The position numbers and the translations under genes were made by a program. Positions 32,085-44,529 of a DNA stretch of 64,000 bases are shown piece by piece. Source of the stretch: Daphnia carinata (taxonomy: Eukaryota > Arthropoda > Branchiopoda > Diplostraca > Daphniidae); NCBI RefSeq assembly GCF_022539665.2, contig NC_081335.1, forward strand, positions 5,952,001-6,016,000. The letters run 5' to 3'. The number at the start of each line of letters is the position of its first letter. The stretch's first letter is position 1. Below the pieces are notes generated by a model. It did not search any database. It saw nothing but the letters and a program-made list of their open reading frames with translations, and was not told the origin of the DNA.

Positions 32085-32376
32085 GCTGGATGTGTGGCAC
32101 GCATCTGTAATCCTGCTTCTGGGAGGCTTGATAGTGTGGATGACTTGAGACGAGGAGCACTACTTCGTGATCGTGCATGTTGATCGAGCGTCCGCACTAA
32201 GCTCGTCATCAACATGGACCCATCGGAGGAGTTTGATGGGTGCAGGTTAGCTAAGGAGGAGCGAAACGGGCCAGGAGGGAAACTTAGCAGCCAAAAGTTC
32301 CCGTGTCGGGCAGTAGTAGGATCGCGCCCGTGAATGTGCGACATGGATTAGCCTCGGCGAAACAGTCAAACCTCTT
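32085..32376 (+). ncRNA. SRP RNA: SRP RNA (R3)
   Basis: Same as R1 in all conserved parts; Pol III T-run follows. Confidence 0.93.
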
Positions 32377-32672
32377 TCATTTTCCTTCCTTTTTTTTTTT
32401 CGATTAGGAAAATTGTTATTTCTATGTGTTTCTTTGAACTTCAGATGTGAAATACTACAACGGCAGTGACCCCCCGCACTTTTGAAAAGTGTTATATATG
32501 TGCAAAGCTCATGCGGAATAATAATCTGAATCCTAGATATTGAATGGCGTTTGAAGTTTTCTTTTCTTTTTTTTTTTTTTTTGAAGTTTTTCGCTTTCAA
32601 TTCACTTCTTCGGATGGAACAGCGAATTGTGTGAATGTGAGTTCGATTTGAAATGGTAGAATGTTTGAATTT

Positions 32673-32704
32673 GCGGCCATCGGGCGCTTCGCGCCCTCGG
32701 CCGC
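32673..32704. repeat. GC hairpin 1 (R3)
   Basis: Same hairpin. The spacing to hairpin 2 is 4 bp shorter than in the other units because of a small deletion after it. Confidence 0.85.
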
Positions 32705-32756
32705 GTTTTCAAAATTGTGGATAGTACCGTGCTTCACTTTACATTTACGTGAATTT

Positions 32757-32788
32757 GCGGCCATCGGGCGCTTCGCGCCCTCGGCCGC
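32757..32788. repeat. GC hairpin 2 (R3)
   Basis: Exact second copy; one extra T follows it compared with other units. Confidence 0.85.
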
Positions 32789-32896
32789 GTTTTGCAATTA
32801 GACACCTCAATATTCTTTTATCGATTTTCATCCGAAATTTGCACCCAAGCTACTCCCTAGGTTACGTACAAGAACTTATTTGTGTTTTATTGGGGT

Positions 32897-33022
32897 GCCC
32901 AGTCTAAAGACCAGGCGATCGAAAAATAAGTCATATAGACTCATCAGCGCTCCTAACCACGGAAATCTTTAGTAAAAGGCGAAAGATTTATCCGGGTATT
33001 GATTAGAAACCAGAGTGAATAT
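32897..33022 (-). ncRNA. U5: U5 snRNA (R3)
   Basis: 126-nt U5; one base differs from R1 in the stem after loop 1 (AGCGC for AGTGC on +). Confidence 0.93.
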
Positions 33023-33495
33023 CAACTGAAAGTAGTTGGTATTTATTCATTTCACAACTTCAAACCACTTTGGTAAAGTAACAATGGTAAACCCAAAAAA
33101 TTCAACCATAAAGCAACTGCTGGTTTCTGTTAGATTTGAGACAGTGAGTAAAACAGACGATGCTGTGTAAAGCTCATGTAAACATCATTTTTTCGTTAGA
33201 TTGTGCACTAAATTAATTCTGGTTAGATGAAACATAAACGAAGTCTAGGGCAAACGAAATCGGTAAGCTGAATTGGGTAAGAAAACGAAGGACAAGTCTT
33301 CTGCTAGTTCTTAAACCTTTGTATTGAACTCTTTCGCTTAGTTGAACAAAGTGCGATTCGTTCAGTAATTCTACAAGTTTTTCGGCCTTCGATATCCATG
33401 GGAACGAGTAACTAATCGCTTGCTAAATGCTAGAACCTAGCAGACAATGCCCATCACTAACGGAAAACTATGTTAACGTTCATTAAGGGAATCTG

Positions 33496-33637
33496 CTCCT
33501 GATGGAGCTAACAAAAATTGCCGACGACGAAGATTATTTCACTCCTTCGTGGCGGGGTATTGGTTAAAGTTTTCAACTAGCAATAATCACATCTCGGTAA
33601 ACCCTCATTGATTATGATATTGCCACTGCGCAAAGCT
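33496..33637 (-). ncRNA. U4: U4 snRNA (R3)
   Basis: 142 nt, same version as R2. Confidence 0.95.
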
Positions 33638-34039
33638 AAATTGTACATGAGAGGGCTCTACTACTTGAACCTTTCTCTCGCCAATTCTGCACGGACGTTG
33701 ATATCAAGAAAACCAAGAGAGGTGCTGCTTTTCATTGAAATCTAACAGTTCGCTGCCCTCATTTTTACATTCACATACCTACAAAGATAATAGTTCACTT
33801 TACAAATATTCCACCTATGACCACACCACGCCATGGACTGGTAAAATTCATTTAAAGTGTGCATATTACGGTGCATTTCGCCAAATCAAATGAACGTGCA
33901 GGAATTGATTCAATTTGGAGTACAATTCCACTGAACCCGTCCCCGTTAACTTGACAATAAAATCGATAAAATTCACATTAATACCGATCGAAACATTTCC
34001 AATTACTATGAAATAGTGTTTTACCTTCAAACTTCAGAA

Positions 34040-34123
34040 TGCCGTGACCAGGATTCGAACCTGGGTTACTACGGATTATCGTTTCCCCCCAACGTAGGGT
34101 CCTAACCACTAGACGATCACGGC
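34040..34123 (-). tRNA. tRNA-His-derived gene with GGG anticodon (R3)
   Basis: Same acceptor, D and T arms as tRNA-His, but the anticodon triplet reads GGG (proline) because of one base change, and the intron is 12 nt instead of 13. If spliced and charged with His it would be a missense tRNA. It is more likely a pseudogene or an assembly error in a C run. Confidence 0.85.
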
Positions 34124-34229
34124 AAAATTCAAATTATTTGGCATCTGTAAAATGCTCCACACGATCAAGTTTATGGTTCATCAACAAATTGTATTGGTGG
34201 AAACATTACTTAATGAAAGAAAAAGCAAT

Positions 34230-34297
34230 GCCAACAGCTTCCCGTATTCCCAAGCGGTCACCCATCCAAGTACTAACGGGACCCGACGTAGCTTAAC
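34230..34297 (-). pseudogene. 5S rRNA 3' half, first copy (R3)
   Basis: Nucleotides 51 to the end of 5S. The spacer before it lacks 8 bp (AAAAAAAT region) present in other units. Confidence 0.88.
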
Positions 34298-34530
34298 TTT
34301 TTTTTTCGGTAATCCCCAACGTAGGGTCCTAACCACTAGACGATCACGGCAAAATTCAAATTATTTGGCATCTGTAAAATGCTCCACACGATCAAGTTTA
34401 TGGTTCATCAACAAATTGTATTGGTGGAAACAAAAAAATTACTTAATGAAAGAAAAAGCAATGCCAACAGCTTCCCGTATTCCCAAGCGGTCACCCATCC
34501 AAGTACTAACGGGACCCGACGTAGCTTAAC
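34298..34530 (-). repeat. Duplicated block: partial tRNA-His, spacer, 5S 3' half (R3)
   Basis: After a short T9 tract comes a tRNA-His fragment (34307-34350) that reaches further into the intron than in R2, but is garbled there (CGGTAATCCCC). Then come the normal spacer and a second 5S 3' half at 34463-34530. Confidence 0.8.
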
Positions 34531-34609
34531 TTTTTTTTTTTTTTTACGTAGCTTAACTTTTTTTTTTAACGGGACCCGACGTAGCTTAACTTTTTTTTTT
34601 TTTTTTTTT
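34531..34609 (-). repeat. Stacked poly(A) tails and 5S target duplications (R3)
   Basis: Same 12-bp and 23-bp 5S pieces in the same order as in R1 and R2, with different tract lengths. Confidence 0.88.
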
Positions 34610-34630
34610 ATATTATTGCTGTGACTTAAT

Positions 34631-37600
34631 TTAAAACCATTTTTTGTAGTCCTCGCATTCTTTTATTATTTTTTCCTCGTTTGCTAGGGAAGTTACAAAA
34701 ATATTCATAAAATTTGCTTTCCTTCTTTTTTTCCAGACTACAAGGCTTAGATTTGCTGCTAAAAACGTTGCATAATTTCTCTTTTGTCGCTGTGTATTAG
34801 GAAAATCTAGAAGGAAAAGTTGCTTAATATTTGGATAAAATTTTTTCTCATAAATATTATTTATGCGCCTTTGTATTAATTTGACTGCTGGCCTAGTAGT
34901 CTTACATTGAAATAAATGGAGTAAATTTTCTTCTTCTTCACATTGATCACACTTTGCTGAAACTAATTGTTTGCATTTTATAAGTCTATCTTTTGTTGGA
35001 AGAGCATTATGTATTTGTAAAAAAAGGTGTTCTCTTTGCTGAGGCGATAAAAATTTTTGTTTTAACGCCTTAAAAGCTGGTTTAAAATTGGTTCCTGGAT
35101 TTTTCAAAATAATTTTTGGTTGCTGGCATTCTTTTAAAATTAGAACACTATATATTTCTTTGGTTGTTGTACACTGGTTTATTGTTAATATTTTACTTAA
35201 TTCGGTTATTAATTTTGGGGTTTCCCTTAAGAAAGCTGGAGTAATTTCACTATTTGGTCCTATTTTTACTGGGAATATATTTCTTAATTTGAGCCCTATC
35301 CAATATTTGAGCAATTTTCCGTTTTCATTTACTGGTTCTTTTGTTAATTCTCCTAAAATTGATTTTAAAAATAGGGATTCATACTTTGTTTTAACGTTCA
35401 GAAGGCTTAATCCGCCTTCTGTTATATTTTGGTAAAGTTCTTTTTTTGCAAGTGATTCAAATTTGTGTTGCCAAATGAATGTTTGTCCAAGCTGCTGAAT
35501 TTTTTCTGTGTAAAATTTGGGTATTGGTAAAATCTTTGCAAAATGATAAAATTTTGGGCATATAAAATTATTAAAGAATGCAACTTTTTGCTGGAGCGTC
35601 AGTACCCTGTTGAAAGTACCATGGAGGCTCTGCTTAATTTTTGCCAGCAAATTAGCACAGTTTTTGTGAGTGGTGGATTCAATGTCTTGATACCATTCAA
35701 TTCCGAGCATTTTTATTGAATCTTTTTCTACTATCCACGTTAAAGGCAAATTTTGTTCCTTATTCCAACTCCCTAGTTTTATTAAATTAGATTTATTTTT
35801 ACTTATTTTTGAGTTGGTTGCTTGCTCGAAATCTTCAATACAAAGTTCTAAATTCATGAAATCATCGTTATTTTGTATAAAAACGGATACGTCATCTACG
35901 AAGGCATTGATTAGGTGTTTAGAGTTTGCGATTAGAGTTGGTTGAATTTTTGTTTTGATGGAAATTAAAAATGGCTCGATAAAAATTATATAAAGAAACA
36001 TTGCTAATGGGCAGCCTTGTCTTACACCTCTTTTTAAATTAATGTTTTTTCCCATTTCTCCATTTACATACACCTTGCTTGACGATTTTTCGTACAGGGT
36101 TTGTATATTTCTAATAAAAATTCGGTTAAACCCCATTTTTGATAAAACGTCATATAAAAAGGTACGATCTACCATATCATATGCCTTTTCGAAGTCTAGA
36201 CTAATTATTGCCATACCTTTTTCTCTTATATTGCCGCCTTTGTAAGTATCCTGGGTTGAAAACCATTCTATAATATTTCGATATGTTGCTAAATTTTGAC
36301 TAATGTCCCTGTTTGCTAATCCTCCTGTTTGTTCTTGACATATTATGTAAGGTAAAATTTTTTTTAGTCTTAATGTTATAATTTTTGCTAAAATTTTGTA
36401 GTCGGAGCATAAAAGGCTAATAGGTCTCCAATTACTTAAAATTTTCCTGCTTCCTCCTTTGTGCAGTAAAGTAATAATTCCTGTTGTCTGGGTTTCGCTA
36501 AGTTCCTCGATATCTAATACATGGTTGAACAACATTGTTATTTCTTCTTTTAACCAAGGCCATATTTTTCTGTAAAATTCGATAGGTAACCCATCTATTC
36601 CTGGTGATTTATTTTGTGGCATGGTTTCAATGGCATTCCAGACTTCATCCTCCGTGATTTTTTTTACTAGTTCAACATTCATGTCCTGGCTTACTTGAAC
36701 ATTTAAATTGTTTAGGATTTTCTTCCTTTTCACTGGGTTGTGGTTATTAAGAGAAAATAAACGTTCGTAAGATAAAAATATTTTTTTGGTGTACATCTGG
36801 GTTTTTTGTTAAAAATCCATTCTCTTCCAATTCAGTAATTATTCTGCTTTCTCCATTTGTTTTTTCCTTAATTAGATTGGCCACACTAATGGTTTCGTTA
36901 CCGATGAGAAAGTTTAATTTTCCCCTAATCTTCTTCCCTTGTTCTTCTTTTATGTACATATTTTTTAAAACATTTTTTTAAAAAGTAATAATCTTCGAAG
37001 TTATTTTGTCCTTGGTCTATCTCAGCCTTTACTTGATCTAGACATTTCATATAGAAATTTTTCTTTGAGTTCCTTTCTTTCCATTTATTTTTTGAATACT
37101 GTGTGCATATAATTTTGAAGTTGTCTTTTATTTCTCTTTCCCACCATTGTAATATACTCCTGTACTCTTGCTTCTTTTGTTTTGCATTTAAAATAAAATT
37201 TTCTAAAACTTTTTGGAATTCTGGGTCATACAGTATACTGGTATTCAATTTCCATAGCAGTTTCTTCTTCCTCTGTTCCTCTATTCTCCCATCTAGATCA
37301 AGCATTACTGCTTGATGGTCACTAAATGTAAAATTTAAATGTTTGCATTCTTGGATATTGTCTTTATTTTTACATTGCACATATATTCTATCAATTCTAG
37401 ATTTTCCATTAGGACTTATAAAAGTAAAAGCATTGGTTATTGGGTATTTGAATCTGTAAGCATCTATTAGTTTTAGTCTTTCTACAAGGTTTTTCAGTTG
37501 ATTATTTATTTTCTTTTTTTCACCTTCCCTATCTCTTGGATCAATTATACTGTTAAAATCTCCTAAAATAATAAGTTGTTCATCACTAGCTTTCAGAAAT

Positions 37601-37962
37601 TTGGGAAGTGTCAGTAGAAAAAATTTATGTCTGTTTGTTGCTGTTTCGTTTTGGGTTGGAGCATAAATATTTACAATAATTAAATTTTTAAAATGTGCTC
37701 TTATAATTCTCCCATCTGCTGCCTTTTCTATGTTAATTAATTCTAGCTGTTTTCTGTATAATATTATGGTTCCTGATCTTTTGTTTTCAACATTATTGTT
37801 GATTATCGCAATAAAATCTGTATGAAGTTCTGGGATTTCGTCAATGTTAGTTTCTTGTAAGGCTAAGATGTCAGGCTTGTTTTTTATTATAAATTGGTTT
37901 AAAAATTCTTTTTTATTCTTTGATTTAAGACCGTTGATATTTAATGTAATTATTCTAACCAT
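34631..37962 (-). pseudogene. ORF2 of element D, frameshifted in two T runs
   Basis: The RT and zinc finger run open for 721 codons (34631-36796). The endonuclease is open at 36925-37962. Between them a 7-T run near 36.79 kb and another 7-T run near 36.98 kb (6 T in the other copies) shift the frame twice. All catalytic motifs are intact. Confidence 0.9.
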
Positions 37963-37996
37963 ATGTTTAATAAAAAAAAAAAAACAGGGTTTTTTA

Positions 37997-39371
37997 CTAT
38001 AAAAAAGGGGTAAGGTTTGGCTCTAAGAATTCTGGCTCTTCTTCTTCCATTGCATTTTCTTTGTTTGTGTCTAACTGGTTTTTGGTACAATTTTGAAATT
38101 CCTCTATTCCCCCTGTAAGTAGTCCTGCAAATTGTGTTTTATCTGATATCGCCTCACTTTCTTTTGTCGCTTCTGATTCGTTTATTTTAAGTTCTTGTTC
38201 TTCATGAGTAGACTGACAAAAATTGTATTCCTTTCTACTACTCTCCATCTCCTCTATAATTTCCATACATGGTTTTTGCATCATGGAGCATAAGTCGTCA
38301 TCGGTGTCTTGTATTTCAATACTATTACTTTCTTCATTATTTTTTCCGGGGCCTATGATTTGAGTTACATTATCTTCCCAAGGAAATCCGCTGGTTCCAT
38401 TTTTCCTATTTTCTCCGTCTTCCTTATTTTCGCATGGAATCTCATTTCTTTTAGTGAACCTTTGGCGACATGTATTTAAATTTGGTTTTAATTTTTTGAG
38501 TTGTCTTCGATTCCCTGTACTTATCAATTTCGTTTGCCCTTTTATTTCGTTTCTTTCTGATTCCTTTACTTTCCCAAAATATTTTCCATTTGCTTCTTCC
38601 TTCGATCCTTTACGCCCTCGCTTTTTCTGCTGTTTCCATTCAGCTTCATCTCCAGAATCTGTTGAATCACTTCCACTGTCTTCCAACATCACTGTGCTCA
38701 TGTTTTCCGGTATTTTTTACACTTTCGGCATCCTTGACTATTTCTTTCAGCGTTCTAATGGCTAATGTGACTGCAGGACTACTTCCTAAAGCTTGGCTGT
38801 AGGTCCTTTTGCCTCCATCACAGTTTCGAGCTTCATGTTGATCAGAGTCACATCTGGCACATGTTTTAATCTGTCCTGTATAAGTAACTGAAAATCTTAT
38901 TCCCATAATTGTAATAAATGAAGGTATGTTTTTATGGATCATCATTTCCACAGTTAACTTTTCCCTTTTGGTTTTCAATAGATCTAAGTTTGGCTTTTCC
39001 CACTCAATCCCCTTAATTTGCCCATATTGCTCGAATGCTGTATAAATATATTTGAAGTCCATTTCGTCCGGGACATACTTAACCTGAATTTTTTTCCACG
39101 GACTCCCAGCAACAATTACAGGGATTTGATATATTTTCCCATTTTTTTCATATAATATTCCTTTTGCATGTTTTTGTAAAAAATTATCAAAAAGATCTTG
39201 GGTTTTAAATTTGGCTACTACTTGCTTGGTATGGTAATGTAAGTCGATTACCGTCAGTTGATCATCAACTATTCCCAAACCCATAAACCAACGATGTATT
39301 TCAATTTCTAAAGGGACGTATTCGACTTCTTTGAAACTGAAGAAAATTGTTCTTTCTCTCTTTATTTCCAT
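37997..39371 (-). pseudogene. ORF1 of element D, 2-bp deletion
   Basis: Same as ORF1 of B and C except that a CT dinucleotide is lost near 38.68 kb, splitting the frame after the CCHC knuckle. The N-terminal 230 residues and C-terminal 230 residues are each open. Confidence 0.88.
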
Positions 39372-39868
39372 TCTACAAATAGGGTGCTACTATTATGTGC
39401 TAAGGTGAAGATGAATATATATTTTTTTTTGTTTTTAATGTTTTTTTTGTGTGTGCACTTAGAAGGAAATATAAATATGAAATATGTTGAAGACTAGTAG
39501 GAATGAGTGAAGATGAGGTGAAGATTGATATAAATAGGTTCAGTACAGAAGATTGCAAGATTGAAACAGAGTAAAGAATAATAACTGAGAAAAAGAGAAA
39601 ACAGAATGCAAAGATATGAAAGAAAACTAATTGAAAAAAAATTATGCAAAAACTGAGAAAATTGACTAACAAATGAAGAAGAGAAGAATTTATTCTAACT
39701 AAGTATAATACTATTTTCACTTTTGAAGTGAAAATAATATTATTCAAACAAAAACTAACTGAAATATGAAAAATAGAATTAGATAAATAGATAGAAACTA
39801 TGAAATGAGAAAACTAGCTGGAAAATTTTTCAAGTTTGTGATATTTTTGGGAGCTGTCAAAAAACACG
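39372..39868 (-). other. 5' leader of element D
   Basis: Same leader and hairpin as in B and C. Confidence 0.6.
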
Positions 39869-39917
39869 TCCGGGAGCTGACGAGACCGGGTGAGTTCTAC
39901 GTGGTATGGCCGTTGAC
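39869..39917 (-). pseudogene. 5S rRNA 5' half (R4), split by element D
   Basis: Nucleotides 1-49 of the split-type 5S gene; the partner half is at 34.46 kb. Confidence 0.92.
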
Positions 39918-40197
39918 ACTTTCGACCGTAAAGGTAACAACGTCTGTTTCGTTGCAAATTGTGTAGTTGCAGTCACCTTAAAAATCCTCTAGCTTAGCGC
40001 TTGGGCCTCGTTTACTACATATAAAAACACTTAGTAATTGTGCATGATCAACTAAATGTTAGAATTTTCCTTGACGATTTCTATACTTAAAGAAATAAAA
40101 CATTATTAAATCAAATGACATACCTTAACTGACAAATCTGCCTAATGAACAGGATCCCGTGATGTATGGTACACTTGATATTGTAGGTTCTGCTTCT

Positions 40198-40361
40198 CAG
40201 GGGACAGCGCGAACGCAGTCCCCCACTACCAAAAATTGTACTCCCGAGTTAATCGCATTTGGATTAATCGCAAGGGTCAGCCCATCCGCAGTGCAATGGT
40301 AGGGCCTCACCCTGGAGGAACCACCTAAGTGATCATAGTTGCCTCTGAGCCAGGTAAGTAT
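40198..40361 (-). ncRNA. U1: U1 snRNA (R4), most diverged minus-strand copy
   Basis: 164 nt with Sm site intact, but loop I reads GATCACTTAGG, the loop I stem has a C to T change, and further changes fall in stem-loop II (CCCTACCATTGCACTGCGG). Several changes match the left-arm U1, so these two may share a lineage. Confidence 0.92.
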
Positions 40362-41003
40362 GGTTTTAGTGAATACTTGACGATAACTCATAGTTTTTTG
40401 GTACCCAAACAATACTGACGAAGCACACTAAACCAAAGAGCTTAACAAAGAGCCATTGCGTATAGAATGGCGCAAAGAATCGAAAGATCCCACTGAGCAT
40501 AGTCGATTCCATAAAGCTCTTGTTGAAATAATAGGAAATCTACAGCCATTCTTAGGTGAGAAGAAAAATGCTTCCATTTGACGAAAAATTTCTGCGCCCA
40601 ACAGCAGACGGCGAACGGCACTGTTTAACCCTCGTTAGACGCTCAACTGATGTAAACGACAGATTCAGTAAGACAAATGTTTCATGACAGATTACCGAAC
40701 AATCAATTCAAATCGAGACAACTTTAACAGTTAGAACTGAAAGGCAGTTTGTCCTTTTTAGATGAACATAACTCGTTGGGCTGCAATTAGTTAACCATGT
40801 TTGACACTTACTAAAAGAGGTACACCATAACACTACAGCAGCCACATGATTGCAGATGCAATATTGACATACTGGGGATGACAAATATGTATGAGATGTA
40901 AATATACAGACATTGGTGTTACATCATTAGTTCCAACAAGATGATGCGTGATAAAGATGAGCAGATATACATTTATTTCATTCATAGAGATATCCCTTTT
41001 AAA

Positions 41004-41191
41004 GGAGAAGCCGATCCTGGAAGTACTGCAATACCAGGTCAACTCGTGGCGGGGGCTATGCAAGCACAGCGTTCCCACCGATTTTCAAAAATCAGTTTAA
41101 TATTCTGGGGTCCATTTGAACCCGTATCAGATATTAAGCTGATAAGAACAGATACTACACTTTGATCTTAGCCAAAAGGCCGAGAAGCGAT
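41004..41191 (-). ncRNA. U2: U2 snRNA (R4)
   Basis: Complete U2 with intact Sm site and normal upstream flank. Confidence 0.96.
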
Positions 41192-41847
41192 AACTGAGAT
41201 TCAAGTTACTGGGTATTATATGCTATGCTGTTCTCGAAAATCTGACTGATGTACAAAAAAAGCAAACCCCTATCCAAAAACAATGAAATTCATCAATAAA
41301 ACAGGTTGTTGCTAGAGCACCACCTGGCACTGCTAAAAGCCAATACAACTCATAAGTTTTTATCTTCTATTTTGATAGGAATGCTATATTAGGATGAGTC
41401 GTTCAAATATTAAGTTATTTGGGAAGCTGTTGAATGCAAAGCACCCTGAATTTAAGTCGATGAACTCCACCTAGTAGAGAGTACTGCAGACTTTAAACTG
41501 CCTATTAAACAGACAGAGGAAGGTGTTAGTTAGAAACTTGGTAAAACGTTTTGTACGTAGCTCAAATCCACGGTAGACGAAACGCGGCAATATTTACAAC
41601 TAAATTAAGGTTACACAGACAGAAAACCTAACAGCATTAAACAATGTTACATGAACCCAATAATGGACGACACCCATCTAAATACTATGCCCCCGAATGT
41701 GTAAAATTCTCATTAAAAGTGCCCAAGGTTTCATTACTGAAATCTAAACATGGGTGCATTAGCAATTTCGACATCGATTATGATGTAATGGAGTTCGACG
41801 GGTTTACGTATGCCAGTAAATTCATTTCTTTTTGGGTTGTTTAAATA

Positions 41848-42069
41848 CCGCTCTGAAAACGCTAGTTTCCTTCCAGTGTACCACAAGGGAACATCGGAAA
41901 CGGTCCTCAATAGCTACGAGCAGGAACCACAGAAGTAGTTACACCCGAAACCTGTTTCACTCTCAGAAGCCAGCGTCATTACTCGTCATCGCGGGTTGAA
42001 TGGAGGATTGTTTCTGGTGGGAAACTCGTCGAGATATACTACAGAAATGATCCTGTGAAGTATGATCTT
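41848..42069 (-). ncRNA. U3: U3 snoRNA (R4)
   Basis: 222 nt. It has a cluster of changes after box A (ATCTCGACGAGTTT for ATCTTGACTTGTTT), leaving the conserved boxes untouched. Confidence 0.9.
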
Positions 42070-42375
42070 AATGTTGAATTCAGTTGCTAAAGAATAAATA
42101 GATTATGCAAAATGAAACAGCATTAACGTATCTATACGAAAGTTGCCGTGGTTTTGCTAGTTAACGAGTTCATTCTAGAAGTGAATCTTGTCAAAAAGCG
42201 CTACACAGCGACACTTTGCGTTTTGTTCATTTACCACTATCAACCCGATGGCAAAACAACGACGATATTTATACCACTACGGAAATTAAACGTAGTAGTC
42301 TCTTGAAGGGCATCCAGTTACTTTCATCGTGCTCATTTGCAGAAATACATTCGATAGCTGAACACACATACTCCA

Positions 42376-42667
42376 GCTGGATGTGTGGCACGCATCTGTA
42401 ATCCTGCTTCTGGGAGGCTTGATAGTGTGGATGACTTGAGACGAGGAGCACTACTTCGTGATCGTGCATGTTGATCGAGCGTCCGCACTAAGCTCGTCAT
42501 CAACATGGACCCATCGGAGGAGTTTGATGGGTGCAGGTTAGCTAAGGAGGAGCGAAACGGGCCAGGAGGGAAACTTAGCAGCCAAAAGTTCCCGTGTCGG
42601 GCAGTAGTAGGATCGCGCCCGTGAATGTGCGACATGGATTAGCCTCGGCGAAACAGTCAAACCTCTT
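42376..42667 (+). ncRNA. SRP RNA: SRP RNA (R4)
   Basis: Same as R1; Pol III terminator follows. Confidence 0.93.
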
Positions 42668-42962
42668 TCATTTTCCTTCCTTTTTTTTTTCGATTAGGAA
42701 AATTGTTATTTCTATGTGTTTCTTTGAACTTCAGATGTGAAATACTACAACGGCAGTGACCCCCGCACTTTTGAAAAGTGTTATATCCATGTGCAAAGCT
42801 CATGCGGAATAATAATCTGAATCCTAGATATTGAATGGCGTTTGAAGTTTTCTTTTTTTTTTTTTTTTTTTTGAAGTTTTTCGCTTTCAATTCACTTCTT
42901 CGGATGGAACAGCGAATTGTGTGAATGTGAGTTCGATTTGAAATGGTAGAATGTTTGAATTT

Positions 42963-42994
42963 GCGGCCATCGGGCGCTTCGCGCCCTCGGCCGC
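42963..42994. repeat. GC hairpin 1 (R4)
   Basis: Same 32-nt hairpin. Confidence 0.85.
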
Positions 42995-43050
42995 GTTTTC
43001 AATTGCTATTGTGGATAGTACCGTGCTTCACTTTACATTTACGTGAATTT

Positions 43051-43082
43051 GCGGCCATCGGGCGCTTCGCGCCCTCGGCCGC
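43051..43082. repeat. GC hairpin 2 (R4)
   Basis: Same hairpin, standard spacing. Confidence 0.85.
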
Positions 43083-43189
43083 GTTTGCAATTAGACACCT
43101 CAATATTCTTTTATCGATTTTCATCCGAAATTTGCACCCAAGCTACTCCCTAGGTTACGTACAAGAACTTATTTGTGTTTTATTGGGGT

Positions 43190-43315
43190 GCCCAGTCTAA
43201 AGACCAGGCGATCGAAAAATAAGTCATATAGACTCATCAGTGCTCCTAACCACGGAAATCTTTAGTAAAAGGCGAAAGATTTATCCGGGTATTGATTAGA
43301 AACCAGAGTGAATAT
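43190..43315 (-). ncRNA. U5: U5 snRNA (R4)
   Basis: 126-nt U5 with invariant loop 1. Confidence 0.94.
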
Positions 43316-43788
43316 CAACTGAAAGTAGTTGGTATTTATTCATTTCACAACTTCAAACCACTTTGGTAAAGTAACAATGGTAAACCCAAAAAATTCAACC
43401 ATAAAGCAACTGCTGGTTTCTGTTAGATTTGAGACAGTGAGTAAAACAGACGATGCTGTGTAAAGCTCATGTAAACATCATTTTTTCGTTAGATTGTGCA
43501 CTAAATTAATTCTGGTTAGATGAAACATAAACGAAGTCTAGGGCAAACGAAATCGGTAAGCTGAATTGGGTAAGAAAACGAAGGACAAGTCTTCTGCTAG
43601 TTCTTAAACCTTTGTATTGAACTCTTTCGCTTAGTTGAACAAAGTGCGATTCGTTCAGTAATTCTACAAGTTTTTCGGCCTTCGATATCCATGGGAACGA
43701 GTAACTAATCGCTTGCTAAATGCTAGAACCTAGCAGACAATGCCCATCACTAACGGAAAACTATGTTAACGTTCATTAAGGGAATCTG

Positions 43789-43930
43789 CTCCTGAAGGAG
43801 CTAACAAAAATTGCCGACGACGAAGATTATTTCACTCCTTCGTGGCGGGGTATTGGTTAAAGTTTTCAACTAGCAATAATCACATCTCGGTAGACCCTCA
43901 TTGATTATGATATTGCCACTGCGCAAAGCT
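43789..43930 (-). ncRNA. U4: U4 snRNA (R4)
   Basis: 142 nt; the terminal hairpin loop reads CTTCAGGAG instead of CATCAGGAG, stem kept. Confidence 0.95.
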
Positions 43931-44332
43931 AAATTGTACATGAGAGGGCTCTACTACTTGAACCTTTCTCTCGCCAATTCTGCACGGACGTTGATATCAA
44001 GAAAACCAAGAGAGGTGCTGCTTTTCATTGAAATCTAACAGTTCGCTGCCCTCATTTTTACATTCACATACCTACAAAGATAATAGTTCACTTTACAAAT
44101 ATTCCACCTATGACCACACCACGCCATGGACTGGTAAAATTCATTTAAAGTGTGCATATTACGGTGCATTTCGCCAAATCAAATGAACGTGCAGGAATTG
44201 ATTCAATTTGGAGTACAATTCCACTGAACCCGTCCCCGTTAACTTGACAATAAAATCGATAAAATTCACATTAATACCGATCGAAACATTTCCAATTACT
44301 ATGAAATAGTGTTTTACCTTCAAACTTCAGAA

Positions 44333-44417
44333 TGCCGTGACCAGGATTCGAACCTGGGTTACTACGGAATTATCGTTTCCCCACAACGTAGGGTCCTAAC
44401 CACTAGACGATCACGGC
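44333..44417 (-). tRNA. tRNA-His(GTG) with 13-nt intron (R4)
   Basis: Canonical copy with GTG anticodon, intact T-arm and the 13-nt intron. It lies 112 bp from the only intact 5S gene. Confidence 0.95.
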
Positions 44418-44529
44418 AAAATTCAAATTATTTGGCATCTGTAAAATGCTCCACACGATCAAGTTTATGGTTCATCAACAAATTGTATTGGTGGAAACAA
44501 AAAAATTAATAAATTCTCAAAAAACCAAT

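Larger units (their letters stand above)
34610..39868 (-). mobile_element. Element D: full-length 5S-targeting Tx1-like retrotransposon
   Basis: 5.26 kb with the same ends as B and C. Both ORFs have small indels. It carries the longest uninterrupted RT reading frame in the window. Confidence 0.92.
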
